From: Choristoneura fumiferana
Lineage: Eukaryota > Arthropoda > Insecta > Lepidoptera > Tortricidae
Reading direction: 5' to 3'
NCBI RefSeq assembly: GCF_025370935.1
Contig: NC_133473.1
Location: 19,173,423-19,237,422, forward strand
Length of the DNA stretch: 64,000 nt
The notes beneath the pieces are model-generated. The model was not told the origin of the DNA and did not search any database. It worked only from the letters and a program-made list of their open reading frames with translations. Below are positions 1 to 11,035 of this stretch, piece after piece; the first letter of the stretch is position 1, and each line of letters begins with the position of its first letter. A program made the position numbers and the translations under genes.

Positions 1-449
1 TACTTAATTACAATTACTAAGTCCTTAAAATATTTCTTATCTAAGGTTGGTACGCTTTCGCAACATTATCTTTTTCGGTGGCGTTTGGCGTTCGTGTGCC
101 GGTCTGCGTAGGCTGTACATCTACTGCCTCATGAAATTCGTCATCGTCATTTTGACTTTGATGACGATGCACCAGATAGTCCTCGAGCTGGCAAATTCTC
201 CTCCTGAGTTGAGGGACTTCATCTTTCCCTCATCCTCGCGACAATAGGAGTTGACGTCGCTGCTAGCGCCGTGTTGGGGTGGAAGTTTGCGTTTGCGGTT
301 GTTGTGGCAGCGGTGACCTGGCGTCGCGGTAGCGGCGCGCGGCAGCGGCGCGGCGCGCGGCGGCGCGCGGCGGCGGCGGCGGTAATGGTGATGCTGCAGG
401 TCGATTTGCCTTTGGCATTTCTAAATGGTCCCAACGCCTAGTCATGTTA

Positions 450-1560
450 GCGGTACCATATATTTTACTATATGATTCTTATGTTTTTTTACTAATAATA
501 AGCTTGACATATTTTGATTAAGTATAACACATTTCCAATTCTTTTTTCAACTGTTCCTTTACACCAATGAAATTGTTGTTGTTACAGATTTTTTTATATA
601 ATACCTGTTCACCCGGTGTGAACACCTGCTTGTTGCGTCTATTCAGTTTAATATTCTGCGAACACTGTTTATTTTTGACAGCATTAGCTAAGGCGGTTGC
701 CGAGTCAGAGGGCGGTGCCAGAGGGGTGGAGTAGGTCTAACCGACACCTCAACTTCCTACCGTACACCAGTTCTGCCGGCGATGCCCCTATGGTAGAATG
801 GATAGAATTTCGGTAATTGAACATGTACTGTAACAAGTTATTGTTACTTTCTCGGGTATTGCGACCTGTTATTAAGCTAGATTTAATTCCTTTCTTAATT
901 ACTTTGACAAGGGCCTCCGCTTGGCCATTACTGGCCGGATGATAAGACGGTGATGTGACATGTTCTATACCATTTAATTCGCAAAACCTATTAAATTCTT
1001 GCGAACAAAAAGCTGTGCCGTTATCACTAACGACCACTTGTGGCAACCAAATCTTGATATGAAATTATACATTTTATCCAAAACCGCAGCGGAAGTCATT
1101 GACCCTCCATATCATAGACCTCCACCCACTTAGTGTACGCATCGACAACGACTAAATATGTGCGATTGTTTATTGGGCCGAAAGTCAATGTGTACCCTGT
1201 GGAACGGCCGCGGCGGCAGCGGCCAGTGCGCCAAGGGCGCGCGCGCCGGCGCGGGCCGCAACTGGATACACACCTCGCACGCGCCTATCATTTTCTCTAT
1301 AGATTCGTCTATGCCTGGGAACCAAAATCGTGAACGCGCTTCCGCCTTGGTTTTTACAATACCTAAATGTGAAGTATGTAACTCTACTAACACTCTTTTA
1401 CGTAACGTTTCGGGAATTGCCTTATGTCCTCTCATTAAGCATTCATTTTCCAATGATAATTGCGTTCGACACAAAAATAGTATGGCTGAATCCGTTTATC
1501 TGTTATTTTACGCGGCCAGCCGTTTATGGTATACTTTATGACCTGCTGAAGAATATCGTC
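450..1560 (-). pseudogene. pol: Integrase of Mag-like element, broken
   Basis: The N-terminal zinc domain is visible at about 1400-1260, with HTSH and CEVC giving the HHCC set. The catalytic core follows: HIDF near 1190 supplies the first acidic residue, VVVSDNGTAF near 1035 the second, and SNGQAEALVK near 910 the glutamate. The core changes frame near 1180 and again between 1130 and 1046. A GPY/F-like C-terminal module can be followed in scattered frames to about 460, then an arginine- and proline-rich GC-rich stretch replaces it. No intact integrase can be made. Confidence 0.8.
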
Positions 1561-1586
1561 TTTACTTGTTTCGCTCTGCAACTCTT

Positions 1587-2340
1587 TTATCGAAATCGGT
1601 AAACTTCCCTCCGTAACAAAACAAATATACGATGCTCGATCTTCATCGGCGCGCGGGTCGGCGCATGAGTCAGCGCTGCCGCCCCCGCCCCGCGCACCAC
1701 GCCGGCCCCGGTCGGCGGCGGCAGGCATGCGCGCGACAGATAATCTGCGCTGTTGGCGGAACTACGTACAAACTCAATGCTATAGTTATACCCACTCAAA
1801 AACATTGCGTACCTTTGCAACCTATTCGCAGATACTTCAGGAATTCCGCGTTCGGGCCGAAAAATTGACACCAAAGGTTTGTGGTCGGTACGTAGGATGA
1901 ACGGTGTCGACCTCCCGTATAAGTATTGATGAAATCTACGTCCCGAAGATGATTGCGGTTGCTTCCTTCTGTATCTGCGAGTAACGCTTTTCAGCGGCAT
2001 TCAGGCTGCGCGATGCAAACGACACAGGTCGCTCGCAGCCTTCGTCGTCCACTTGCGATAAGATCGCGCCTAGCCCCGTCGGCGACGCGTCCACCGTAAC
2101 GATAATTTTTAAATTTGGTTGAAATGAGCCAGTACTTGATCTGAAGCTAAACAAAGTTTAATCTTATTAAATGCATTTTCGTGCACCTCGGACCATTGCC
2201 ACTTGCTATCTTTTTTTAACAAGTCGTACAAAGGACTTAGTATGGACGATGCAGACGCGACAAAACTTCTGTAATAATTTATAAGGCCGAGAAATGACTG
2301 GAGTTCACTGACATTTTTAGGCTGGGGCGCGTCTAACATA
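1587..2340 (-). pseudogene. pol: RNase H domain of Mag-like element, split in three frames
   Basis: Three overlapping short frames (2339-2109, 2154-1936 and 2000-1587) carry the connection and RNase H domains. Recognisable blocks are LQSFLGLINYYRSF (connection), VTVDASPTGLGAILSQ (first catalytic aspartate), the glutamate block KEATAIIFG, and ILRTDHKPLVSIF with a further aspartate. The end, SANSADYLSRA, is the usual close of gypsy RNase H. The order matches a Ty3/gypsy polyprotein, with breaks near 2110-2150 and 1940-2000. Confidence 0.8.
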
Positions 2341-2349
2341 GCTTTTACC

Positions 2350-2910
2350 TTATCCGATTTTTTTCAACCCGTCCTTATTGATGAGGTAACCTAAGTAGCT
2401 AACTTCGTCTTGGAAGAAGACACACTTCTCCTTTTGCAAGGTCAACCCGGCGTCCTGTAACCTTCTTAACACTGCGTGCAGCCGCTGCAAGTGCTCTTGC
2501 GCGTCGCGGCCCGTGATCAGCACGTCGTCCAGCAGGCACAGCACGCCGTCCATGCCGGCCAGCAGCCCCTCCATGGCGCGCTGGAACACGGCCGGCGCGC
2601 TGGCCAGCCCGAACACTAGACGCGTGTACCTATACAGCCCCGATGGGTATTTATACATGTTACCGCTTGTGACTCGTCACTCAATACAAACTGATTATAG
2701 GCCATTGATAAGTCGAGCTTAGTGAATTTTTACCTCCGTGTAGTTTCGAAAACAACTCGCTAGCCGTCGGTAACGGGTACTGGTCTACGACCAGTTGTTT
2801 GTTTAGACTCACCGAATAGTCTACGCATAGCCTAACGCTTCCGTTGCGCTTTAAACCGGAACTATTGGAGACGCATAATCGGAATGTTCTACGGGTACTA
2901 GTATCCCTAA
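2350..2910 (-). pseudogene. pol: Reverse transcriptase fragment of Mag-like element
   Basis: The part from 2658 down to 2350 is open and holds the catalytic palm: LLDDVLI (the x-x-DD box, with leucine where tyrosine is common) and then YLGYLI. Upstream, around 2690-2740 in another frame, LDLSMAYNQF gives the first catalytic aspartate block. Fragments before that read like the fingers region but need further frame changes. The reading frame is therefore split at least twice. The block lies directly downstream of the protease frame, as expected for Ty3/gypsy. Confidence 0.8.
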
Positions 2911-2924
2911 GTTGACCAATCTGT

Positions 2925-4196
2925 CTATTTCCTTGTCGATTTTATCTCGCAACGCGAATGCAATTGGCCTAGCTTTAATAAAAATAGGTTTGGAGTTTTC
3001 CTTAAAGTTAACGTGACTTTTGATTTATTGTAGCATCCTAATTTATCTGAAAATAACTGTGGATATTGTGTTTGTAATTTTTCTATAGCACTTTCAGTGC
3101 TACAATAATTCACAGATGTCAATTGCAACTTGAACAACGATATGAAATCTCTGCCTAGCAACGGCGGGCCGCCGTCGCAGACGACGTGTACGTTCAGCGA
3201 GTGAGTCATTCCCGCAAAGGCGATGGGTAGTGGGATCATTCCTATACATTTAATTTTGTCCCCGGTGTAACTTTGCAGTTTTTTGTTCGCAGGAAGTAAC
3301 GGTATGTCACTGAAACTTTTGTCGTAGGTGTTTTGTGATATAACGGTAACCGCAGACCCGCTATCGATTTCGAACTTAAATTTTGCTCCGCGAATCGTCA
3401 CCGATTCTACCATAGGTTCTCCCCGCAAAGATCGGATATTATACAACTTACCGTCGTCGTCATCGCCCTCATTGTCGGCATCCCTACCCACATATTTCAC
3501 TTTGGTGCACATTCTCCGCAAGTGACCTTTAACCTTGCACTTTTTACACACATATTTCGCGAACCGACACTCCGACGCTTTATGATTGTTATAGCCACAC
3601 ACCGTACACTGCACCTTGTCCTTGTCTTTAGAAATTTTGAACAGCTGATCGGTATTAGAGCCGGCGCCAGCGCGAGCGCATCGTAAAGTCTCCGCTAGCT
3701 CCACCGCTCTGGCTAGTGTTAAATCCTTTAACTGTTCCGCGTACAGTTTCTCCTTCTCCAGACACGGCAACATGCCCATCATAAAGCGGTCGCGAAGCGC
3801 CTCCCCAACATTGGCAAAGTCGCATTGTGCGGTCAAACCGCGCAATCTCGCGGCCCAATCGGTGTGGGATTCGCCCGGTTGTTGCGTTGCTGCATAAAAA
3901 TTATGGCGCTCTCCGAATCCTACGCTTACCGGCGTAAAATGTTTATCTAGAAGAATCAATATGTCTTCGTACGGCACGTTGGCCACATCCTTTGGTAACG
4001 CCAAGTTCGCTGCTAGCTTGTACGTACTTTCGCTGAGTGCGCTCAATAGTATAGCTCGCTTCTTAGTTCCCGTCGCATCTTCTGCTGCGTCTATATCGTT
4101 CGCTATAAAATATTGGTTAAGCCTACTCTTATAGGTTTTCCAATCTTGTCCACTGTGGTCGAAATTGGTTAAAATTCCAATCGTAGCCGCGGACAT
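2925..4196 (-). pseudogene. gag-pro: Gag-protease ORF of Mag-like retrotransposon
   Basis: This is the longest open frame of the element. The frame stays open to 4232, but the methionine at 4196 is preferred because the upstream codons overlap the primer binding site. Counting from that methionine, two CCHC knuckles lie at about residues 197-210 (CTVCGYNNHKASEC) and 217-230 (CKKCKVKGHLRRMC), which bind RNA during particle assembly. The retropepsin active site DSG is at about 278-280, followed later by LLGRD, the second conserved protease block. Gag and protease share one frame, as in Mag-type elements. The frame then runs into the spacer before the reverse transcriptase and loses similarity after about residue 390, so a frameshift separates it from the rest of pol. 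The Gag part itself has no stop and looks better preserved than pol. Confidence 0.85.
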
Positions 4197-4231
4197 TTTA
4201 CTTTTTTTACAACGCGGGTAGATCGCGCACA

Positions 4232-4241
4232 CTCGTCGCCA
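4232..4241 (-). other. Primer binding site (tRNA-Ser type)
   Basis: Read on the minus strand the ten bases are TGGCGACGAG, complementary to the 3' end of insect tRNA-Ser(GCT) including CCA. It sits about 35 bp upstream of the preferred gag start, where the minus-strand primer site of an LTR retrotransposon belongs. Mag elements are known to use tRNA-Ser. The match ends after ten bases. Confidence 0.6.
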
Positions 4242-4242
4242 C

Positions 4243-4352
4243 TGATAAATATGCGAAAGGGAGCGAGTGAAACTACGGCTTGCTGTTAGCGCACTGGTTT
4301 ATTCAAAAAGCAAAGGACGGTGGTGGGCGCAGCCACGCACACATATGTAACA
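4243..4352 (-). repeat. Possible 5' LTR of Mag-like element
   Basis: The segment just upstream of the primer site begins TGTTACATATG and ends TTTATCA on the minus strand, giving the TG...CA ends expected of an LTR, and holds a GAATAAA-like signal near 4304-4310. Mag-type LTRs are short, which fits about 110 bp. No second copy is in the window, so the boundary cannot be confirmed. Confidence 0.35.
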
Positions 4353-4606
4353 AGTGTGAAAATAAATCATACTCTTATTCATTCGTGTTAATAATTTATT
4401 GTCCATTAAGGGGCGAAAGAAGGGGATTACTAACGACAGTCTATTAGAAGCCCGACGCCGGAGCATCACATTGCGAGGAAAAAAAATGCAAAAAATGAAC
4501 TTTTTTGTGTCCAAACACTTGACAGCTCAGCAAAAGCAAGACGCTAAGAAAACAACTGAATAAAATATGGCTACGGCCTAAAATATTTAAGGGATTGAAG
4601 GGTCAT

Positions 4607-4819
4607 TTAGGTCATAAGGGTTTTCTGCTTAAGAGATTGGTATTGAACGGCTAACTGAGATGTTGCATGACCCACTTTGCGGGACAGATTATTAATCCTC
4701 AGCTTCTGGTCAGAGTTCAATTTACCTTCGGATGATACAGTGCACACCTCATTCAAACACTGCTGGATGGTGCTCATCCAGTCTTGTATTTCAGTAATGG
4801 ACACTAGGTCTCTTCCCAA
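4607..4819 (-). CDS. Unrecognised small ORF, 70 codons
   Basis: The frame reads as a plausible helical protein rich in Q, S, L and K, for example DWMSTIQQCLNEVCTVSSEG and a later NNLSRKVGHATSQLAVQYQS. The composition and heptad-like spacing of leucines suggest a coiled coil. It lies upstream of the Mag-like element in the same orientation, beyond the inferred LTR. I do not recognise it with certainty. A fragment of a LINE ORF1 or a Gag-like coiled coil is possible. No start context or splice site decides whether it is expressed. Confidence 0.3.
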   Translation of the reverse strand: MGRDLVSITEIQDWMSTIQQCLNEVCTVSSEGKLNSDQKLRINNLSRKVGHATSQLAVQYQSLKQKTLMT

Positions 4820-7250
4820 CCGTCATTTGGTTGGGCGGGCTCGGGAGATGGGCTGCGCTGCGTTAGCGCGCTCCGGTTGAAGGGGCTGCCTTAAATTTTT
4901 AGTAAATATTATATGCAGAAACATTGATCATTATAGTTTATAAGTTCTATCAATATTTCACTCAACCGAATAGGTAAACGAGTGACCCAGATGAATTCGT
5001 ACCGCATGCACGCAACGAAGATCTAGGTCACGATCATTGACTTATATTCTACCGATAGACAAGATTTTATATGTCAACAATATGTTCAAATACTGGATTG
5101 TCACAAAGACGTCATCCCTATATAGATTATACGCCGCAGAAGTGACGCAGCTATTTTACTACAAAACATAATTACAATGCTCCAGATGCAAAAAAAAAAC
5201 GGAAACTTGTAACTGCAAGAAGAAAATATAGTAAACAGATAGCGAATGCGGTTTTGAAAAAAAGCTGAGCAGTAGAAATGTAATTGAAACCCGTAATTCA
5301 GCGGTACTCAAACCTTTATCGCAATGGAATCCCTTATTGGAAAATTAAAAATTAGCTGGAGCCCAAATGTTCAACTGGTGTACTAATATTATATTTGTTT
5401 TTGTTTTTTATTAGCAATGTATGCTTGCTCAACGAAAGTTCAGATTTTGTAAAGCGAAAAAGATTTTGGAATGCCGGAGAGGATTTGAATCCGAGCCTCT
5501 TGCGCTTGCCCTGCTCCTGTGTCGTGCGGTCCCTCTCGCTCTCTTATTAAACAGTATAAAGTATCAGAGGGACCGCACGACACGAACTTCGAGTTTCCAG
5601 TTCGTAGTAGCCCTGCTGTGTCGCTTCAAAAAAAAAGATATTTATTAGACTGAAAGAAAGAACATGAAATACAATATTCAAAAATTCTAACTGGGTATAA
5701 AGCAATTAAACAAATTGTCATTCAAGTTCAGTCATAATTTTTTACCTACAGCTAATTTTGAATGGGAACATCTGCATGTTTTAGTCTATGATTGTACGAT
5801 GGCGTGACGTTTATTTAAAAAAAAAGTTTTTGTTGTGGTATTACAATAATAATATTATTAGCTGCTTAATCACTTGAACAACATGTAGTTTTACTTACTT
5901 GAATAGTGAATTGTTACTTACGTGCAAGTTCACGCTTACATTCGGAGTTTCAATCAAAAATTAGTCCGTTCGCCGCCCATGAATGTCAAAGTCGCACTAA
6001 AGTCCGTTGCACCTTCAAACGGTCAAAGCAGTGGAACAGAATGAGTGTTCGGAACGCGATATCTAGTACGTTAGTAATATATCGATGGTCACGATTTAGC
6101 AATTGTTTAATTTAATTTAACTAAACACACGTCCGAACGCGTCAACGGTCGAATGGATATTAGATATGTAGGTAGCTGGACGTCTGGGACAACACAGGCT
6201 ACTTTTTATTCCGATATTTCCACGGGATAGCTAAGTTTATGCAAGACATGCGTGTTCATGCAGTTCCTCGACCTTTTAATAATCAATTTCAACATGATAG
6301 ATGTCAACATGACATTAGTAGCACCACAGGTACCACAAAGGTTTCACCCTTGTACCTACCTACGTGATTCAGTTTGTTTAACTTTACAATCTCAACGTAC
6401 CTATTTGTTTTTTTTTTATGCAATAAAGCTCACATACATACATACTGCGGACAGGATTACTGGGTTATGAAGAGAAATACTCGATGTAATTATGCAATTT
6501 CAATATCTCATAGATTCACCTTTTAATAGATGGTTTATAGTGTTAATAACAGGAACACGCGCTGATAGTGAACGCCTTAGTAATATATTTTTGTTTTGAA
6601 ACTATGAACAAGTTGACCTTCAATCCCCTGAAGATAATATTTGACACGTTGTCTCGTGAAAGTTAGCTCAACTTTATTTCATTGGATAAAAGTTATTTTC
6701 ACGTCGGTTACAAATAAAATTATATAAATATTCGGGCGGAATAAACGGAAAAAAATAGTTTACACTTCATGGTCTCTTGTGGCGGCAAGATTTTTTCGGT
6801 TGTGTTAGAAAATCAGTGTACTGTAAATATAGTATGTACCTTTTAATATGTATAATGTAACAGTAACTGATTTGACTAATCATACATAAAGTACCCAGTT
6901 TTAAATAACAACGGATAGTGACGTCACATCCGAGTAGGAGGGCGTTATCATTTTGTAATTATAGAATCCATAAGAAAATGATTCATTCGAAGACGGACAT
7001 TTTTACAGATAACTACCATAACTAGCGGTCACATCTTTTGTATGTATCCTAATAAAATCAAGCGCTAGAAAGTGATCAAAAGTGTTAACTAATTTATTTA
7101 TCTTAATAAACGTTACTTTAATAACGACATTTTATTAATGACCACCTGATTGTTTATAGTTGTTCTGTTATTCATAATTTTCGTTCGTTAAGACTAAACC
7201 CATGTACAGACAAAATACCAATCAAATGTATGTGCTTCATTATCTAGGCC
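4820..7250. other. AT-rich non-coding stretch
   Basis: Apart from the short repeat at 5460-5635 I see no gene, splice-flanked exon or RNA gene. Open frames here are short and lack protein-like composition. Confidence 0.5.
5460..5635 (-). repeat. Short repeat with tRNA-like box and inverted repeat
   Basis: On the minus strand 5480-5492 gives GGATTCAAATCC, a box-B/T-loop-like motif as in tRNA-derived SINEs. Next to it, 17 bp at 5519-5535 are the exact reverse complement of 5566-5582, enclosing a 30-bp loop. I recall similar sequence scattered through lepidopteran genomes, but this is from memory. Confidence 0.45.
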
Positions 7251-7254
7251 TGTA

Positions 7255-7400
7255 TTGGTACATCTCACTGCAAGGTACATTAGGCCTTCTCACAAAATGA
7301 GAGCGCTTTGGCCCAGTGTAGAGAAAACTTCACATACACAGAATTTCTTCGGAGATGTCTCTAGATTTCCTCTCGATGTTTTCACGTTTTAAGGTTATCG
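7255..7400 (-). repeat. SINE A fragment, very degraded
   Basis: Minus-strand blocks match the middle and tail of the complete SINE A at 14387: the region around 7365-7385 corresponds to the AAACATCGTGAGGAAAC block, and 7280-7315 to the GAGAG...GGCCTGTG tail. Divergence is high, so this is an old copy. Confidence 0.5.
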
Positions 7401-7511
7401 ATACAAAGGATAGAATCCCTTTACTAAAGTTATGCCGTTCATTTTTTTGTCAGTCTAAAGCAGTGCAGTTTTGATACAGAAAATGTCATACAGAAAATCA
7501 TTCAGAAAATC

Positions 7512-7800
7512 TCATTCCAGCCTATATACGCCCTTCATCTGGGCACAGGCTTCTTCTCAGAATGAGAAGGCTTGGGCCGTAGTTTCCACGCGTGCCCAGA
7601 GCGGTTTGGGAACTTCACACACACTATAAAATTGCTGCTTAAGGTTGTGCAGGTTTCGTCGCGATATTTTCCTTGACCGTAAAGCTTATGGTAAATTTCA
7701 AATGAAATTTTGCACATACTACCAAAACTCAAAAATGCGAGCCTGGATTCGAAAGCACGACTCTCTTCTAAGCCATCGGTTAAATGACCAGGTTACCATG
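7512..7800 (-). repeat. SINE A, nearly full length, degraded
   Basis: Read on the minus strand it follows the complete copy at 14387 from its tRNA-like head (7740-7795, with a box-B remnant near 7748) through to the tail motif CAGGCTTCTTCTCAGAATGA (plus strand, near 7545) and CAGCCTATATACG. The head has lost several box-A bases. Confidence 0.65.
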
Positions 7801-9480
7801 CCTTGTCTTAATGAAATAAAAGCCAAAAATTTACCCAATTAAATCTAAATGCCTAGTACCTATGAAATACGCACGCAATAAAATGAAAACAAAACTTTCA
7901 ACCATTAAATCACAAAATACAAACAAAATTCGCTTCATTCTGCACGTTTCAAATTTTTACCACGACACATATTTCTCGCCTTAGTTGCTCCCTCAGGAAA
8001 CGAATGAAAATATTACTCCATAGAGATAAACCATGAGTGAAATACGAACATCGCGGTATTATATAACATTTTTCTTGCAGCCCATGTGCATGAAAACCGT
8101 TGCGTAATAAACCTAGATCAAATTCTAACTCACGAGTACATTAAGTCAGCAATATCTCTAATGTAATTCTATCTAATGATAAGAAATAGGATCATATCCC
8201 TGCTAGTTGTTGCCCGTGACTCCGTCCACGTTGAATTTGTTTATCGCTATCGCGGCCGTTTTTCTGCCGTTTTGAATTTCTTCTAAAAACGGCGTAACTG
8301 ACGAGACTGATCAGTAAAACTTATGAGTTTAGAGTGAAATCGAGTAGAATTGCTGGCTTAACCAAATCAAAACGAATAATTAACACATTTACAATATTTC
8401 TGTATTGGATAGTTAATGATTCATTGCAAGAAGCAAGAAGTAGGTACTTACCTAACACCAACATTCAAATATTCCCCAGTTACCTCAGTGAACGTGAAAG
8501 TCTCTTTCCGTTATAAAAATACTAGTTTATGCCGGCAACTTCGTCTGCGAAAAAATCATGAAGAATACACATCAATTACTGAAACAAAATACTAATATTA
8601 CATGTAAATAAATACAGAAACTCCACACTGAAGATAAGCATGTCAAACAATAGGAAACATTTTTCAAAACATCTTCAAGTTATTGCCTTTCTGTAGCAAT
8701 TTTCCTTACTGGAAAACACTATACCCAAGCTGTTAAATATTAAGCAACAAAGATGGATAGGTGCACTCAAGAACATAACTCCCTTGTGGCCAACAGAACC
8801 GCCTTGAAACTGCATCATAGCTGGAACTTTTTCCTATTTACTTACAAAGAGCATCAGTTTGTCGCTAGTTTTGTCCACTGTTCTGCTTTTCATTGTTGGA
8901 ATAAACTTTTGATAGGAATGCTTTCACAGGTTTTGCTTTTGTCGGAAGATGTTGTGTTTAAGCAGGTTCTTTTTTCAAAGTAAAATGTAAAAGGATATTT
9001 TATTTTTATTCAAATACCTAATGATAATTAGTTGTTAAAAAGAGGAACCCATGTTTTTCGCCATGTCCGTGTACAATGTCGACTGTAAATTTTTTAGCTT
9101 ACTTCGCAACCTAATTTCGTCTGCGTAATTTACAATATTACATACTGCAGAATAATGTAAATCAGACAGCTGTGCATAACTACCACATCAAAGTAAGGAA
9201 CGGCCAATCAGTCAAATATTTTTGTATATAACTTTTGGCTATAATAAATCCATTTAAACTTTATCATAACATGTCCGTTATTTCTACGCACTCCAAAATT
9301 TTCAAGGAAGTTTTAAGTTAACTGGCTCCTACAGCCCGTCCGTTCGTCCATCACAGGATTAGCCTAGAGACTACTGGGACTATATTTTATAATTTCGCAT
9401 GTGTATACATATGTCGACAAATAGGAATTTTTTAAATAATATTTTTTTGGGTAACTATATATATGTGTACGTGTGTGACA
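7800..9480. other. AT-rich non-coding stretch
   Basis: No supported gene. Fragments near 8525-8560 and 9095-9125 faintly resemble the start of the CCCGCGGCTTCGCCCGCG repeat family seen intact at 52222. Confidence 0.4.
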
Positions 9481-9483
9481 TAA

Positions 9484-9600
9484 ATAGTTTATTTATTTAT
9501 TTATTTTCAGCGAACCAACAGCTATTATTTACAGAGTAAACTTATATTATAGTATCAATAAAGCCAATTACAGGATTTTACAAGTAGTTATTCGTAAATA
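9484..9600 (-). repeat. Probable LINE 3' end
   Basis: A TTTA-repeat tract at 9489-9507, followed by sequence resembling a 3' UTR read backwards, fits the (AAAT)n tail of a minus-strand LINE insertion. There is no coding sequence left. Confidence 0.35.
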
Positions 9601-9616
9601 TAAAGTTAATAGCCTA

Positions 9617-9759
9617 AGGGGCTGTTTCACCATCCATTGATTAGCGTTAACCGACGGTTAAATGTGATACCGTCTCCGTCTATTCGAACAAAACAAATAA
9701 AGACGGCATCACACCTAACCGCCAGTTAACACTAATCAATGGATGGTGAAACAGCCCCT
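9617..9759. mobile_element. TA-flanked foldback MITE, copy 1
   Basis: The two halves are inverted copies: AGGGGCTGTTTCACCATCC at the left is matched by its reverse complement at the right, and pairing continues inward through the GACGGTATCACA-type block. Both sides carry TA, fitting a Tc1/mariner-type duplication. A second copy lies at 37053-37196. It encodes nothing and would need a transposase in trans. Confidence 0.8.
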
Positions 9760-10143
9760 TAATGGACTTAACAATTTCCGGGATATTGGCGAATAAATTA
9801 CATGGACATTTATTACCTATTAGAGTAAAGGAATTCAGCACGCACGAAAATTCCGACTCGAGAAGTCAATACACCGTACAATCAAAACTTAAGCACTTTA
9901 ACTTTGTTCCTTACATGCGAATGGGATGGAACTGCTCTTTTTGTTAAGTTGGTTAAAACAGATTTACCCATTGATAGTACGTTTGACCTACATAGCCTGG
10001 AAACGGAAACCGGAAATTCGATTTGAACTTTTCTCACGATCTTTGATGAGGCAAAGTGGAACTTTCCCAGTATTGTCTTTCTAACCGGCGACAACGAGAA
10101 TAAAAAATATTTTACACTTCTCATGCTCGTAAAGTTGGTGTTT

Positions 10144-10210
10144 ATGTCAAAGTCAAAGTCAAAATATATTTATTCAATCTAGGCTATAACAAGCACTATG
10201 CTATGCACTA
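10144..10210 (-). repeat. Probable LINE 3' tail
   Basis: The tandem TCAAAG units followed by AATATATTTATTCAATCTAG are, from memory, the 3' end of a common lepidopteran LINE read backwards. Only the terminal part is present. Confidence 0.35.
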
Positions 10211-10404
10211 TGCTGGATCTAGGCGACATAAAATTACTTTTTATGCTCTAGTGCATAAAGTAAAATCTTCGTCTAAGACCAGTAAAATCTTTGTCAACAG
10301 CCACAAACAGAAAAGTTATGCTTTTGTAACTTTTATTAAATAGGAGCCAGATTTTAGACCAAACAACGTCTGGTAGCATGGTGAACGGTTGTGTTGCTCT
10401 AAAG

Positions 10405-10640
10405 ATGAGCTCTGGTTGAGTTTGAAACACGTCAGTGTAGTGTGATAGTGGTGATAGGTGGGTTTGTGTGATTTGTATGTCTTCTTACAGTATGAAGATA
10501 GAGGAACTGCATGAACACACATTCTTTGTATAAGCGTAGCTATCATAATACCTCTAATCGCGGGTGAGCAAAGTAGTGGGGGAGTTCAGTTCATTGATAT
10601 GGACCTCCGAAAAGTAACACCTGATTCAATAAATTATTTA
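10405..10640 (+). repeat. Repeat F copy 1
   Basis: The block around 10428-10530 (CGTCAGTGTAGTG, TTCTTACAGTATG, GAACTGCATGAACAC) and CCTGATTCAATAAATTATT at 10620 recur in the same order at 58612-58758. The two copies differ by a small insertion between the blocks. The family is unnamed here; no coding content is visible. Confidence 0.55.
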
Positions 10641-10648
10641 ATAAACCG

Positions 10649-11035
10649 GCCAAGAGCGTGTCGGACACGCCTAAAATAGGGTTCCGTAGCCATTACGAAA
10701 AAAATAAGTAATATTTAATATTTCGCAAAAAAATCAATGAATCCCCAATGGTTTAAAAGACTTATCTAACGATACCCCACACTATAGGGTTGGATGAGAA
10801 AAAAAAATCACCCCCAGTTTACGTCTATGGGAGGTACCCTAAAAATAACATTTTTAAAATTTTTATTGCACCATTTTGGCGGCATAGTTTACATATGTTT
10901 CCGTGCAAAATTACAGTTTTCTAGCATTGATAGTCCCTGAGCAAAGCCGCGGACGGACGGATAGACAGACAGACAGACAGACATGGCGAAACCATAAGGG
11001 CTCCGTTTTTTCCATTTTGGCTCCGGAACCCTAAA
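10649..11035 (+). repeat. Repeat G, nearly complete copy
   Basis: It starts CCGGCCAAGAGCGTGTCGGA, has GGGTTCCGTAGCC near the start, a GACA tandem tract at 10966-10982, then ATGGCGAAACCATAAGGG and the end CTCCGGAACCCTAAAAA. This is a widespread lepidopteran interspersed repeat as I recall it. Partial copies appear at 18505, 25540, 30618 and 57459. Confidence 0.6.

Larger units (their letters stand above)
1..4352 (-). mobile_element. Mag-like Ty3/gypsy LTR retrotransposon, decayed
   Basis: On the minus strand the order is a possible 5' LTR, primer binding site, Gag with two zinc knuckles, aspartic protease, reverse transcriptase, RNase H and integrase. This is the Ty3/gypsy order. The primer binding site at 4232-4241 reads like the 3' end of tRNA-Ser, which is the primer used by Mag elements of Lepidoptera. 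Coding similarity fades near 100-450 without a second LTR, so the 3' LTR is inferred to lie just before base 1. The pol part is broken into many short frames, so this copy cannot make its enzymes. GC-rich patches at 320-390, 1200-1260, 1660-1730 and 2490-2610 stand out from the AT-rich surroundings but fall inside recognisable pol sequence. Confidence 0.85.

Noticed and set aside
5519..5582. microRNA-like hairpin
   Set aside because: 17-bp stem with a 30-bp loop is part of a recurrent interspersed repeat and lacks a typical precursor shape.
10966..10982. CRISPR-like or satellite array (GACA units)
   Set aside because: Simple tetranucleotide run inside repeat G, without spacers.
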